Positions 8,407-17,936 are shown, counted from the stretch's first letter. The stretch is DNA of 64,000 nucleotides from Bradyrhizobium daqingense (GCF_021044685.1 NZ_CP088014.1:6558001-6622000); one strand, 5' to 3'. Program-made: numbers and translations. The notes: generated by a model from the letters alone, not told the origin.

Positions 8407-9003
8407 CTACTGCTTGGGCGCCGGCGCCATCATCGCGCCGCCCTTCTTGGCCGCGGGTGTCGCGGACTTCGCGGCGGCGGCCTGGGCGGGGAGATATTTG
8501 GCGACGATGGCGGGATCGACCTGGGCGATGTTGGCATCCGGCAGGCGCGTCCAGGTTTCGTCCTTGCCGAGCAGCGCGATGCCGAGATAGCCGCGCAGCG
8601 TCAGGGTCTGGCCGTCGGGGCTGATCCGCATGTTGGCCTTCCAGATCTGGCCGTCGCGCGGATTGAGCACGTTGCCGCCTTCGTACTTCAACCCTTCGCG
8701 CTTCATGTTGCGGACGAAGGAGATGCCGAGCACTGGCGCGTTCTTGCGATCGTCAGTGCACTTGGAGCAAACCTCGTTCGGATCGTCGGATGGTCGCGGG
8801 AAGGTCTTGGCGATCACGCCTTCGAAGACGCCGCTGCGATCGATGAAGAGGAACCATCCGACCGTCTTGCCGTCTTCGACCTTCTGCCAGAGGCCCGCGG
8901 CCGTGGGCTCCGCGGTCTGCGCCACGGACGGTGTCACCGCGACCAGCGACAGCGCGAGCGCGAGAAAAGGAAGCAGCCGAAAGCTGGAAAAGAGAGTCCG
9001 CAT
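8407..9003 (-). CDS. DUF2147 domain secreted protein
   Basis: A 198-residue protein starting MRTLFSSFRLLPFLALALSL, a signal peptide probably cleaved after PSVAQ. The mature part shows the DUF2147 pattern: AGLWQKVEDGKTVGWFLF, then NAPVLGISFVRNMKREG and LTLRGYLGIALLGKDETWTR. A CSKC pair near residue 95 could form a disulfide. The C-terminal 40 residues are Ala/Lys/Pro-rich. Three consecutive ATG codons are available; the third (9003) has the best AAGG spacing. The family is periplasmic and of unknown role. The ferredoxin reductase lies upstream on the same strand after 121 bases. Confidence 0.8.
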   Translation of the reverse strand: MRTLFSSFRLLPFLALALSLVAVTPSVAQTAEPTAAGLWQKVEDGKTVGWFLFIDRSGVFEGVIAKTFPRPSDDPNEVCSKCTDDRKNAPVLGISFVRNMKREGLKYEGGNVLNPRDGQIWKANMRISPDGQTLTLRGYLGIALLGKDETWTRLPDANIAQVDPAIVAKYLPAQAAAAKSATPAAKKGGAMMAPAPKQ

Positions 9004-9124
9004 CATCATCACCTTGCTGAGCCAATCACCCTGCCAAGCCACACCGCAATGGCCGCAGACTACGGCGATTTCGCGAACGGTTCCAGCACCAGAAACAGGG
9101 GGCACAGCCTGCCGCTGGCGGCGG

Positions 9125-10153
9125 TCAGTTGACACCGAGCTTCTTTTGCAGGCTGGAGGACGAGGTCGTGTACTGGAACACGAGCCGCTTCTCCGGATAG
9201 ACGTAGCGATGGGCTTTTTGCGACATCAGCGCGCCCTCGTGGAAGCCGCACAGGATCAGCTTGATCTTGCCGGGATAGGTGTTGATGTCACCGATGGCGA
9301 AGATACCCGGCACATTGGTCTCGAACGCCGAGGTCTCGACCGGCACCAGATTGTTCTCCAGCGCAATGCCCCAGTTTGCGACCGGACCTAGCTTCATCGT
9401 CAGTCCGAAGAACGGCAGCATGGCGTCGCAGGCGACCTCCGTCATGCTGTTGTCATTGCCCTTGACGGTGGCGCCGGTGAGTTTGCCGTCGGCGCCCGAC
9501 AATGCGGTGACCTGACCGAGCGTCAGATCCATCTTGCCGCCGGCGACCAGCGCGCGCATCTGCTCGACGCTGTGCGGCGCGGCGCGAAACTCGTCGCGCC
9601 GATGTAGCAGCGTGATGCGCTTCGCCACCGGATGCAGGTTGAGCGTCCAGTCGAGCGCGGAATCACCGCCGCCGACGATCAGCACGTTCTTGTCGCGGAA
9701 CGTCTCCATCTTGCGCACGGCGTAGTGCACCGAAGTGCCTTCATAGGCCTCGATCCCCGGCACCGGCGGGCGCTTGGGCTGGAACGAGCCGCCGCCGGCT
9801 GCGATCACCACCACCTTGCACTCGAACACCTTGCCCGCGTCGGTGGTGCAGCGAAAGGCGGGATCGCCGATCTTCTCCACGGTCTCGATCATCTCGCCGA
9901 GATGGAAGGTCGGATGGAATGGCTTGATCTGCTCCATCAGCGCGTCGGTCAGCCCCTGGCCGGAGACCTGCGGAATACCGGGAATGTCGTAGATCGGCTT
10001 TTCCGGATAGAGCTCGGCGCACTGGCCGCCGATCTTGTCGAGGATGTCGACGAAATGCGCCTTCATGTCGAGAAGGCCGAGCTCGAAGGCGGCGAACAGA
10101 CCGCAGGGGCCGGCGCCAATAATCAGCACATCGGTTTTGATCACGTCGCTCAT
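9125..10153 (-). CDS. Ferredoxin-NADP+ reductase, thioredoxin-reductase-like
   Basis: A 342-residue flavoprotein. Seen: N-terminal FAD Rossmann motif LIIGAGPCGLFAAFELG (about 9-25), GGQCAELYPEKPIYDIPG (about 42-60), and the second dinucleotide fold LIVGGGDSALDW (about 160), followed by a basic stretch suiting NADPH, then GDINTYPGK near the C-terminus binding the flavin. The CxxC redox pair of true thioredoxin reductases is absent, which together with the length defines the TrxR-like FNR class. It would exchange electrons between NADPH and ferredoxin in the cytosol; the [2Fe-2S] ferredoxin at 10831-11151 is a nearby candidate partner, by inference only. Confidence 0.9.
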   Translation of the reverse strand: MSDVIKTDVLIIGAGPCGLFAAFELGLLDMKAHFVDILDKIGGQCAELYPEKPIYDIPGIPQVSGQGLTDALMEQIKPFHPTFHLGEMIETVEKIGDPAFRCTTDAGKVFECKVVVIAAGGGSFQPKRPPVPGIEAYEGTSVHYAVRKMETFRDKNVLIVGGGDSALDWTLNLHPVAKRITLLHRRDEFRAAPHSVEQMRALVAGGKMDLTLGQVTALSGADGKLTGATVKGNDNSMTEVACDAMLPFFGLTMKLGPVANWGIALENNLVPVETSAFETNVPGIFAIGDINTYPGKIKLILCGFHEGALMSQKAHRYVYPEKRLVFQYTTSSSSLQKKLGVN

Positions 10154-10333
10154 GTCGTCTCTTTATCGGTCGTTATGGTTGGACGGCGCCCGTTGGGCAG
10201 AAGTGACCCTGCCTGTCTAGCCAACGCGGATGGATCAGGGAAGGCATAAAAGCGGGAGCGCCCCGCGGCCGCGCCACTTGCCGGGTCAGCACAACTGGGC
10301 TGTAACGAGGGCGGATATGACGGAGATCAATCG

Positions 10334-10801
10334 GTGAACGCACCAAGCCGCCTCGATACGACGCCGCGCCTGGAGGACTACCCCTACCGGCTCGGCGACA
10401 ACGTCCGCTTCGGCGATCTCGATCCCAACCACCACGTCAACAACGCGGTCTACGCCACCTATTTCGAGACCGGCCGTGTCACGCTGATGAAGCTTCCGGA
10501 ATACGGACTGACGCCGCCGGGCCTTGCCTGGATCATGGTGCGGCTCGACATCCATTTCCGCGCCGAGCTGCACTGGCCTAACACGATCGAGCTCGGCCTC
10601 GGCGTGGTGAAGCTGGGGCGAACGTCCGTGACCTTCGAGCAGGTCGTGTTCTCGCAAGGAAAGTGCATCGCGTCGGCGACGTCCGTCGGCGTGATGATCG
10701 ACGAAGCGTCGCGACGGCCGACGCCGCTCACCGCGGAGGTGATCGCCAGGCTGAGACCCTGGCACAAGCGCGGCATCGAGGTCGCGCCGCCCGGTCCATA
10801 G
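10334..10801 (+). CDS. 4HBT-type acyl-CoA thioesterase
   Basis: A 155-residue single hot-dog domain. NVRFGDLDPNHHVNNAVYATYFETGR matches the 4-hydroxybenzoyl-CoA thioesterase pattern, with the active-site Asp in the FGDLD segment (about residue 30) and HHVNN downstream. Such enzymes hydrolyse acyl- or aryl-CoA in the cytosol, usually as tetramers. The start is a GTG at 10334 with GGAG 8-9 bases upstream. It runs convergently with the ferredoxin gene; the substrate is unknown. Confidence 0.85.
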   Translation: MNAPSRLDTTPRLEDYPYRLGDNVRFGDLDPNHHVNNAVYATYFETGRVTLMKLPEYGLTPPGLAWIMVRLDIHFRAELHWPNTIELGLGVVKLGRTSVTFEQVVFSQGKCIASATSVGVMIDEASRRPTPLTAEVIARLRPWHKRGIEVAPPGP

Positions 10802-10830
10802 TTCGATCGAGAAGGACCAGGCTTGTAAGA

Positions 10831-11151
10831 TCAGGCTTGGCGTTCGGGCGTTGCGACGACGAGCCCGTCGAGATCGTCGGAGATCTTGATCTGGCAGGAC
10901 AGGCGCGAGTTCGGACGTACGTCGAAACCGAAGTCGAGCATGTCCTCTTCCATCGGCGTCGGGCTGCCGACCTTCTCGCGCCAGGCTTCGTCGACATAGA
11001 CATGGCAGGTCGCACAGGCACAGGCGCCGCCGCATTCGGCCTCGATGCCGGGAATGCTGTTGCGGATGGCCGCTTCCATCACGGTTGCGCCGTTCTCGAT
11101 TTCCACCGTGCGGGTTTCGCCCTTGTGGTCGACAAAGTGAATTTTGGCCAT
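10831..11151 (-). CDS. Adrenodoxin-type [2Fe-2S] ferredoxin
   Basis: A 106-residue ferredoxin. The cluster ligands are in ECGGACACATCHVYV (C-x5-C-x2-C, about residues 39-50), with a fourth cysteine in RLSCQIKIS near 86. The spacing is that of the adrenodoxin/putidaredoxin class which serves P450s, Fe-S assembly or oxygenases. The ATG at 11151 begins MAKIHFVDHKGE; upstream in-frame codons encode implausible sequence. It is convergent with the thioesterase and about 0.7 kb from the FNR gene. Confidence 0.92.
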   Translation of the reverse strand: MAKIHFVDHKGETRTVEIENGATVMEAAIRNSIPGIEAECGGACACATCHVYVDEAWREKVGSPTPMEEDMLDFGFDVRPNSRLSCQIKISDDLDGLVVATPERQA

Positions 11152-11317
11152 GTGTGCTCGTGCTGCCGCGATGCTGAGAATGAAGGAGGGTCCGGGCTGT
11201 CCTATAACGGGTCGGTCAGCCCGGCGCCATAGCGTTTTGAGCCGATCTAAATCCCGCTTTGCGGGAAGAAAATACGTCAAAACAAACGAGTAAAGGCCGG
11301 TTCTGATCCCTTCGGCC

Positions 11318-11692
11318 TCAGGGCTTGAGGATCGCCTCGATGGCGGCGCGAGCCTCGGTCACCGCCTCCTTCAACGCGGCGAAGGCGTAGGGCCGGTCCT
11401 GGCCGGTCCGGATCGCGATCTCCAGGTGAGCGGCGGCATCCGCCACTGCAAAGGCGCCGATCCCGCGCGCCGAACCCTTGAGCTTGTGCGCCAATGCGCC
11501 GGCCTCGGCCGGCAGCGCCGTCATTGCCGCGACCAGGCGGACCGCCTGCTCGGCGAACATGGCCAGCACTTCCTGCTCCAGCTCGGCATCACCAAGCGTC
11601 ATCCGGGAGAGATGATCGAGGTCGAGCGGGCTGTCGATGGGTGCAAGCGGGGGCGAGGGCATCCAGTCCATCCGTTGCAGTTCAGGCGTCAT
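11318..11692 (-). CDS. Histidine phosphotransfer (Hpt) domain protein
   Basis: A 124-residue protein that is essentially one Hpt four-helix bundle. The phospho-accepting histidine is His69 in LAHKLKGSARGIGA, the family signature. The helix before it (LEQEVLAMFAEQAVRLV) is typical. Free Hpt proteins relay phosphate between hybrid kinases and response regulators. It is divergent from the giant coiled-coil gene and shares its 400-base upstream region, including a CtrA-type box. The partner kinase is unknown; the hybrid kinase at 33149 is one candidate in this window, with no direct support. Confidence 0.85.
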   Translation of the reverse strand: MTPELQRMDWMPSPPLAPIDSPLDLDHLSRMTLGDAELEQEVLAMFAEQAVRLVAAMTALPAEAGALAHKLKGSARGIGAFAVADAAAHLEIAIRTGQDRPYAFAALKEAVTEARAAIEAILKP

Positions 11693-11897
11693 GACCTAAG
11701 GCCCCGGCGTCGCGCGATGGTCCCGCCGTGCGGCGGTCAGGTTCCGCCCACCCAAGCATGAAATTGGTTAACGAAATGTTTGGATTGGTTTACGCAATTC
11801 CGCCGGCTTCTTGACGAAAAGTTGCCGCAATTGGCCGAGTTCAGTGGAGAATTGCATTTATTGCTAAGGCGTTACGCCGCGATCCTGTTAACGATGA

Positions 11898-11912
11898 TTA
11901 AGAATGTCTTAA
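11898..11912. promoter_or_regulatory. CtrA-type box TTAA-N7-TTAA
   Basis: TTAA at 11898-11901, seven bases, and TTAA at 11909-11912 match the CtrA consensus exactly. The site is embedded in an inverted repeat GATTAAGA / TCTTAATC. Extra TTAAC half-sites lie nearby (11769 and 11888). The 400-base gap between the Hpt gene and the giant coiled-coil gene is AT-richer than its surroundings and otherwise featureless. CtrA is the master cell-cycle regulator of alphaproteobacteria; binding here is inferred. Confidence 0.5.
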
Positions 11913-12092
11913 TCGCGGGCATTTCATTCGCGACGCTCTGCCAATAGGATGTTGCAGAAATTAGCGGACAAGCCGTCCGGGTGGGGACGGCTCGGAGATC
12001 CGCGCAAGCGGCATGATCCGGTCTGTGGGCTTGCGTAGCGCGCGCAGAGCTCGCGGGGGGACGCGTACAAGTAACGAGGGCTCGGACTGAAC

Positions 12093-15000
12093 ATGGCGAA
12101 CACTCCGAAAAAGGTCAAAGACCCCACAGAAGTTGCGCTTTCTGCGATCCAGGAAGCCCTCAACATCAGTGACACCGCGGCGGACACCAGCCGCAACGCG
12201 ACGATGCGCAACGAAACGCCGCCTCCGGTAGCGCCGCCCGCGTCCCCGACCTTCGACGATCCGAACTTCGAGCCGCGGCCGGCCGCCAACGAACGGTCGA
12301 CCGTGTTCGATCCGATCGAGGAGCCACGCGCCTCGCGCCGTCCCGCCAATGACGACCGCGAGACCATCGGTCAATTGCTCCAGGCGCTTCAGAAGGGCCG
12401 CCCTGCCCGCAACGTCTACACCTTCGCCACCATCTTCGCCGGCGTCTGGCTCGCGGCCTGTGCCGCGCTGACGTTCGGTTTCCTGCCCTCGATCCAGGCC
12501 GCCATGGGCCAGAGCGGCGGCGTGCTCGTCATTGCCGGCCTGGTCGCGATGTTCTTCGCGCCGGTCATGCTGTTCTACTTCCTGGCGAGCCTGGTCTGGC
12601 GCGGCCAGGAAATGCGCATGATCGCGCAGGCGATGGCGCAGGTCGCGATCCGCTTCTCCGAGCCGGAAGGCTCGGCTTCGGATTCCATGGTCACCGTCGG
12701 TCAGGCCATCCGCCGCGAGGTCGCGGCGATGGGTGACGGCATCGAGCGCGCGATCGCGCGCGCCGGCGAGCTGGAGACGCTGGTCGCCAACGAGGTCGCC
12801 GCGCTGGAGCGCGCCTATAGCGACAACGAGGTGCGCATCCGCGCCCTGCTCCAGGACATCGCGCATCAGCGCGACAACCTGGTCGGCCAGGCCGAGCAGG
12901 TCCGCAGCGCCATCTCCGGCGTGCAGATCGATTTGCGCCACGACATCGCGCTGATCTCGGACGCGATCGCCTCGCGCGTCGACGAGGTCGCCAAGTCCAT
13001 CACCGGCGCGCTGGAAGAGCGCGGCGCCCACATCACCAGCGCCTTGAGCAATGCCGGCGACAACATGATCCTGGCGCTCGGCGAGCGCGGCGGCGACCTG
13101 CTCGACCGCCTCGAGGAGGCCAGCAACGAGACCACGCGCGCCGTGCTCGACGCCAGCGAGCGGCTGACCACCAGCCTCAACTTCAAGACCGGCCACGTCC
13201 ACGACGAGTTCGTCGATCTCGCCGACCGCGTCCACGAGATGCTGAACGAGCGCATCGACCGCATCACGGGCGAGTTCGAGCAGCGCTCCGCCGCGATCGT
13301 CGACGGCATCTCCGAGCGCACCGAGCTGGTGCACGATTCCCTCAAGAATTCGTCGGACTCGCTGCTGCTCGAGCTCGAGCTGCGCTCCAACGACATCTCC
13401 GCCAAGATCGACGACGCCGGCAACCGGCTCGCCGGCCAGATCATGACGAGCGGCGACAAGGCAAGCGAGGCGCTCGACGCCACCGTCAACGCGCTCGTCG
13501 CCAAGGTCGTCACCCAGACCGAGACCGCGCACGACTCGCTGTCGCTGCAGATGAGCGCCTTTGACGAGCTCGTGCGCAACCAGGGCACCGAGCTGGTCGA
13601 GAAGTTCGCCCGCGATTCCGGCACGCTGGGCGCGCTGATCACGCGCCACATCTCCGAGTTCGATCGCACCGTGAAGACCTTCGGCGGCGAGATCGTCGAG
13701 CGCATGGGCCAGCGTACGCAAGATATCCACGAGTCGCTGAAGACCTATGTCGACAATTTCGACAGCCGCTTCACCGCGAACGGCGGCGCCATCACCGGCG
13801 TGCTCGATCAGCGCCTGGTGCATTTCGAGACCACCATCGGCGAACGCGTCAGCAGCCTCGACGCCTCGCTGAACGACAAGATCGCCAGCCTGGACGGCAC
13901 GATCGAAGGCCATATCAAGACCTTCGACGAGCAGCTCGTCGGCCGCGTCGCCTCGCTCGAACTATCGTTCGATACCCGCGCCAGGTCGATGACCGAGACC
14001 ATCGACGGACGCATCAACACGCTGGCCACGTCTCTGACCGACGGCGCCGCGCAGGCGATCCAGTCGATCGACAACCGCCTCACCCACCTGACGACGTCGC
14101 TCACCCACGGCGCCTCGCAGGCCATCGAGACGATCGATGCGCGCCTCAATCATCTGACGAGTTCGCTGACCGACGGCGCGTCCCAGACCATCCAGTCGGT
14201 CGATACGAGATTGACGCATCTCACGACGACGCTCACCGGCGGCGCGACGCAGGCGCTGGAGTCCATCGACAGCCGCCTCACCTATTTGACCACCGCCGTG
14301 ACCAACGGCGCCTCCCAGGCCGTGCAGTCCATCGACACCCGCCTGACGCTGCTGACCTCGACCCTCACGGACGGCACCGCGCAGGCGATCGAGGCGGTCG
14401 ACCGCCGCATCACTGGCGTCACCGAGGTCATCGACAGCCGCAGCACGCATCTCACCGACACGGTCACGGCGCGCTTCCAGGAGATCCATCACACGATCGA
14501 GACCAAGGTCGGCTCGGTCGCGAGCGACATCGACGTGCGCGTGGCGCAGTTCGAGGACCTGCTCGGCTCGCGCGTCGAAGCCGTCGCCGGCCGCATCGAA
14601 AGCAGCGGACGCCAGGCCAGCGAGGACATGATGTCCCGCGCCGAGATGATCTCGACCGCGATCCGCTCGCATGTCGAGGACGCCGAACGCTCGCTCACTA
14701 ACCTCGTCGTCAACACCAGCGAGACCATCCAGACCGGCGCACGCACCGCCCAGCAGTCGCTGCTGACGGTCTCCTCCGACGTCAATGCCCAGCTGAAGAT
14801 GACCTCCGCCGAGGTCGAGCAGGCGCTGACCGCGGTCGGCACCGGCGCGGCGAACTCGATCCTGACCAGCGCCCGCGAGGCGCAGTCATCCCTGGTCGCC
14901 GCATCGGGCGATGCGTCCAGCCAGCTCAAGGGGCTCGCGGCCGACGTCGAACGCACGCTGACCGCGGCGGGTTCGGCGACCGCCGCCTCGATCCTGTCCG

Positions 15001-17936
15001 GCGCCCGGGAGGTGCAGACCACGCTCGTCACGGCGTCCTCGGATGCAGCCAACCAGGTCAAGACGCTCTCCACCGACCTGCAGCGCTCGCTGACGCTGGC
15101 CGGCACGACCACGGCGGAGTCGATCGTTGCCGGCGCCCGCGATGCACAGAGCGCCCTGATTGCGGCCTCGACCGAGACCGCCAACCAGATCAAGGCGCTG
15201 TCGTCGGACGTGCAGCGCTCGCTCACGATGGCCGGTACCTCGACCGCCGAGATCCTCACCAGCGGCGCTCGCGAGGCCCAGAACACGCTCGTCACCGGAT
15301 CCACGGATGCGGCGGCGCAGGTCAAGTCGCTCGCAGCCGACGTGCAGCGTTCGCTCTCGATGGCCGGCACCTCGACCGCCGAGACCATCACCTCCGGCGC
15401 CCGCGAGGCCCAGAACATGCTGGTGACGGCCTCCTCCGAGGCGGCGAACCAGGTCAAGTCGCTCGCGGCCGAAGTGCATCGTTCGCTCTCGCAGGTCGGC
15501 CAGACGACCGCCGAGACGATCACCACCAGCGCCCGCGACGCCCAGACCACCCTACTCACGGTCTCGGCCGAGCAGACCAGTCAGGTCCGTTCGCTCGCGG
15601 CCGAGATGCAGCGCGCGCTGGCGACCGCCGGCGGCGCCACCATCGAGGCGCTCACCAGCGGCGTGCGCGAGGCGCAGGGATCGCTGATCTCCGCCTCGAC
15701 CGACGCGGCGAGCCAGATCAAGTCGCTCACCACCGACATCGAGCGCACGCTGACCGCAGTCGGCGCCGATACCGCCTCGACCATCCTCAACAGCGCACGC
15801 GAGGCGCAGACCTCGCTGACCTCGACCTCGGCGGATGCCGCGAGCCAGATCCGCGCGATCTCGACCGAGATCGAGCGCACGCTGAGCGCGGCCACCGCGA
15901 ATGCGACCAACGACATCCAGACCAGCGCGCTCAACGCCCAGAACGCGCTGATCTCCGCCTCCAACGAGGCGAGCTCGCGGGTCAAGACCAGCTCGGCCGA
16001 TGTCGAGCGCTCGGTGCTCGCCGCAAGCAGCAGCTTCGGCCAGGCCATGACCGGCAAGACCGACGAGATCGTCACCTATGTGCAGCAGCAGGCCGACCGT
16101 CTGTCGAACATGATCGACGCCAAGCGCGGCGCCCTGATCGACGCCATCGGCTCCAAGACCAGCCAGCTCACGCTCGACATCGACCGCGTCACCTCCGACG
16201 CGCTGAAGTCGATCGAGACGCGCGGCCAGGCCTTCTCGCAGACCATGATGGGCAACGGCTCGGAAGTCGCCCGCGCCATCAACACGGCGAGCGAGATCGC
16301 CACCGGCGCGGTCGGCAAGTCGCTCAAGGACCTCGAGCATGCCTCGCGCTCGGCGATCGACCAGTCGCGCCAGGTCTCGATCGCCGCCGTCACCGAGATG
16401 CAGGAGACCAGCAAGATCCTGCGCACCGACACGGTCGCGCTGTTCGAGCGTCTGCGCGAAGGCAACATCCTGCTCCAGGAGGTGCTGACCGGTGCGCACG
16501 ACAACCTCAACTCGCTGGAGCGGGCGCTGGTGACGCGCGTTGCCGATTTCGTCTCGGCGATGAACGACGTCACCTCGCGCAACGGCGCTGCGACGCAGGG
16601 CCTGGAAGACCAGCTCAACGTCTTCAACAGCAAGACCACGAAGGCGCTGCAGGACCTCGGCGAGCTGTCGACCCAGTTCGACAAGCACGGCAAGGCGCTC
16701 GTCGATGCCGCACAGGTGGTCGAGCAGAGCAACAAGAACACCACCGCCTCGCTCGCCGAACGCAAGCAGGCGCTGGAATCGCTCGTCACCACCATCGACC
16801 TGCGCACGGCCGATCTCGACCAGCGCCTGTCGCGCTTCACCGGCCTGCTCGATGAATCGCTGGCCGCCGCCGAAGAGCGGGCCCGCGACATCGCCCGCGT
16901 CGTCGCCGAGACCGCCGGCGCCGGCTCGGCCGCGATCACCCGCCAGTTCGAGGCGGTGCGCGCGGCCTCCGAGGAGGAGCACCGGCAGACCATCGAGGCC
17001 ATGCACGACATCTACCGCCAGACCACCGACGAGGCGGATGCGATGTTCAAGCAGTCGACCGAGCGCTTCACCAATCTCGTCTCCAGCATGAAGCAGATGG
17101 CGCTCGAGATGCACAACGAGCTCGAGGCCACCCGCAACGAGCTGCGCCGCGGCGTGCTCGAGATGCCGCAGGAGGCCGCCGAGAGCACTGCGCAGATGCG
17201 CAAGGTGATCGTCGACCAGATCGAGGCCCTCGCCGAGCTCAACCGCATCGTGGCCCAGCACGGCCGCGGCCTCGACGTCACCACGGCGGGCCGCGCGTCC
17301 GTCGCCGTCCAGCGCCAGGATGAGCCGGTGATGGCGATTGCAAGCGGCCGCACCACCGAAACCCGGATGCGCGACACCGGCAGTGCCTCGACGCTGCCGC
17401 CGCCGGACCTCGGCATGCCGGCCGCGCGCCGCACCGAAGCGCCGCCGGTCGCTCCTGCCGGCAACGACCAGGGCCGCGACGGCTGGCTGTCGGACCTGCT
17501 GAACCGCACCGACGCCAACCAGGGCGCACCGACCGGCCGTGAGGCTCCCCGTGCCCGCCCTGCCCCCACTCCGCAACCGCAGGCCCCGCAGGCCAGCAGC
17601 AATCCGCTGGAATCGCTGTCGCTCGACATCGGCCGGCTGATGGACCGTAACCTGGCCGCCGAGATGTGGGACCGCTATCAGCGCGGCGAGAACAAGGCCT
17701 TCACCAAGCGCCTGTACACGCCCGCCGGCCAGAAGGCCTTCGACGAGGTCGCCCGCAAGTACCGCGCCGACCGCAACTTCAAGGGCACGGTCGACCGCTA
17801 TGTCGCCGAGTTCGAGCGGCTGCTCGACGAAGTCGCCCGCGACGGCCGCGGCCCGCAGGAGCTGCGCAGCCACCTGACCTCGGAGACCGGGCTGGTGTAC
17901 ACGCTGCTCGCGCACGCGGCGGGACGGCTAGGGTAA
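12093..17936 (+). CDS. Giant membrane-anchored coiled-coil protein, growth-pole-ring (GPR/RgsE)-like
   Basis: A 1947-residue protein. Residues 1-105 are Pro/Asp/Arg-rich and soluble, followed by two TM helices (about 109-131 and 143-168). About 1500 residues of heptad- and 11-mer-like amphipathic helix follow. They contain six 22-residue repeats (about 642-773) and ten 44-residue repeats (about 882-1321). A Pro-rich linker (about 1740-1840) and a compact conserved C-terminus (ESLSLDIGRLMDRNLAAEMW onward) end the protein. Such apolipoprotein-like giants in Rhizobiales are the GPR of Agrobacterium and RgsE of Sinorhizobium, which organise polar peptidoglycan growth; their length and two-TM layout agree. 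Homology is recalled, not computed. A CtrA-type box lies 181 bases upstream, and a strong terminator follows. Confidence 0.8.
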   Translation: MANTPKKVKDPTEVALSAIQEALNISDTAADTSRNATMRNETPPPVAPPASPTFDDPNFEPRPAANERSTVFDPIEEPRASRRPANDDRETIGQLLQALQKGRPARNVYTFATIFAGVWLAACAALTFGFLPSIQAAMGQSGGVLVIAGLVAMFFAPVMLFYFLASLVWRGQEMRMIAQAMAQVAIRFSEPEGSASDSMVTVGQAIRREVAAMGDGIERAIARAGELETLVANEVAALERAYSDNEVRIRALLQDIAHQRDNLVGQAEQVRSAISGVQIDLRHDIALISDAIASRVDEVAKSITGALEERGAHITSALSNAGDNMILALGERGGDLLDRLEEASNETTRAVLDASERLTTSLNFKTGHVHDEFVDLADRVHEMLNERIDRITGEFEQRSAAIVDGISERTELVHDSLKNSSDSLLLELELRSNDISAKIDDAGNRLAGQIMTSGDKASEALDATVNALVAKVVTQTETAHDSLSLQMSAFDELVRNQGTELVEKFARDSGTLGALITRHISEFDRTVKTFGGEIVERMGQRTQDIHESLKTYVDNFDSRFTANGGAITGVLDQRLVHFETTIGERVSSLDASLNDKIASLDGTIEGHIKTFDEQLVGRVASLELSFDTRARSMTETIDGRINTLATSLTDGAAQAIQSIDNRLTHLTTSLTHGASQAIETIDARLNHLTSSLTDGASQTIQSVDTRLTHLTTTLTGGATQALESIDSRLTYLTTAVTNGASQAVQSIDTRLTLLTSTLTDGTAQAIEAVDRRITGVTEVIDSRSTHLTDTVTARFQEIHHTIETKVGSVASDIDVRVAQFEDLLGSRVEAVAGRIESSGRQASEDMMSRAEMISTAIRSHVEDAERSLTNLVVNTSETIQTGARTAQQSLLTVSSDVNAQLKMTSAEVEQALTAVGTGAANSILTSAREAQSSLVAASGDASSQLKGLAADVERTLTAAGSATAASILSGAREVQTTLVTASSDAANQVKTLSTDLQRSLTLAGTTTAESIVAGARDAQSALIAASTETANQIKALSSDVQRSLTMAGTSTAEILTSGAREAQNTLVTGSTDAAAQVKSLAADVQRSLSMAGTSTAETITSGAREAQNMLVTASSEAANQVKSLAAEVHRSLSQVGQTTAETITTSARDAQTTLLTVSAEQTSQVRSLAAEMQRALATAGGATIEALTSGVREAQGSLISASTDAASQIKSLTTDIERTLTAVGADTASTILNSAREAQTSLTSTSADAASQIRAISTEIERTLSAATANATNDIQTSALNAQNALISASNEASSRVKTSSADVERSVLAASSSFGQAMTGKTDEIVTYVQQQADRLSNMIDAKRGALIDAIGSKTSQLTLDIDRVTSDALKSIETRGQAFSQTMMGNGSEVARAINTASEIATGAVGKSLKDLEHASRSAIDQSRQVSIAAVTEMQETSKILRTDTVALFERLREGNILLQEVLTGAHDNLNSLERALVTRVADFVSAMNDVTSRNGAATQGLEDQLNVFNSKTTKALQDLGELSTQFDKHGKALVDAAQVVEQSNKNTTASLAERKQALESLVTTIDLRTADLDQRLSRFTGLLDESLAAAEERARDIARVVAETAGAGSAAITRQFEAVRAASEEEHRQTIEAMHDIYRQTTDEADAMFKQSTERFTNLVSSMKQMALEMHNELEATRNELRRGVLEMPQEAAESTAQMRKVIVDQIEALAELNRIVAQHGRGLDVTTAGRASVAVQRQDEPVMAIASGRTTETRMRDTGSASTLPPPDLGMPAARRTEAPPVAPAGNDQGRDGWLSDLLNRTDANQGAPTGREAPRARPAPTPQPQAPQASSNPLESLSLDIGRLMDRNLAAEMWDRYQRGENKAFTKRLYTPAGQKAFDEVARKYRADRNFKGTVDRYVAEFERLLDEVARDGRGPQELRSHLTSETGLVYTLLAHAAGRLG
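14016..14411 (+). repeat. Six in-frame 66-bp tandem repeats inside the giant gene
   Basis: Six consecutive 22-residue units, each of the form THLTTSLTHGASQAIETIDARL, start at 14016 and end at 14411 with no indel. DNA copies are diverged at many third positions, so the array is old and kept by protein-level selection. The 22-residue (2 x 11) period is that of apolipoprotein-type amphipathic helices. Confidence 0.9.
14736..16055 (+). repeat. Ten in-frame 132-bp tandem repeats inside the giant gene
   Basis: Ten 44-residue units with starts exactly 132 bases apart (14736, 14868, 15000 ... 15924). Each begins near G/SAREAQxxL, continues with an ASxxAxxQVKxL segment and ends with an RSLTxAGTxTAExI segment. 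The unit is twice the 22-residue period of the preceding array, implying expansion from a shared 11/22-mer. It is coding, not CRISPR-like. Confidence 0.9.

Noticed and set aside
14016..16055. Tandem repeats as a possible CRISPR array or satellite
   Set aside because: Periods are 66 and 132 bases, in frame, without spacers, and third-position divergence shows they code for protein.
15552..17915. Long minus-strand open frame (787 codons) opposite the giant coiled-coil gene
   Set aside because: It mirrors the repetitive + strand gene, is full of Asp/Gly/Arg/His as expected from the complementary strand of GC-rich coding DNA, and shows no domain. Similar shadows at 11961-13913 and 14489-15559 were dropped for the same reason.
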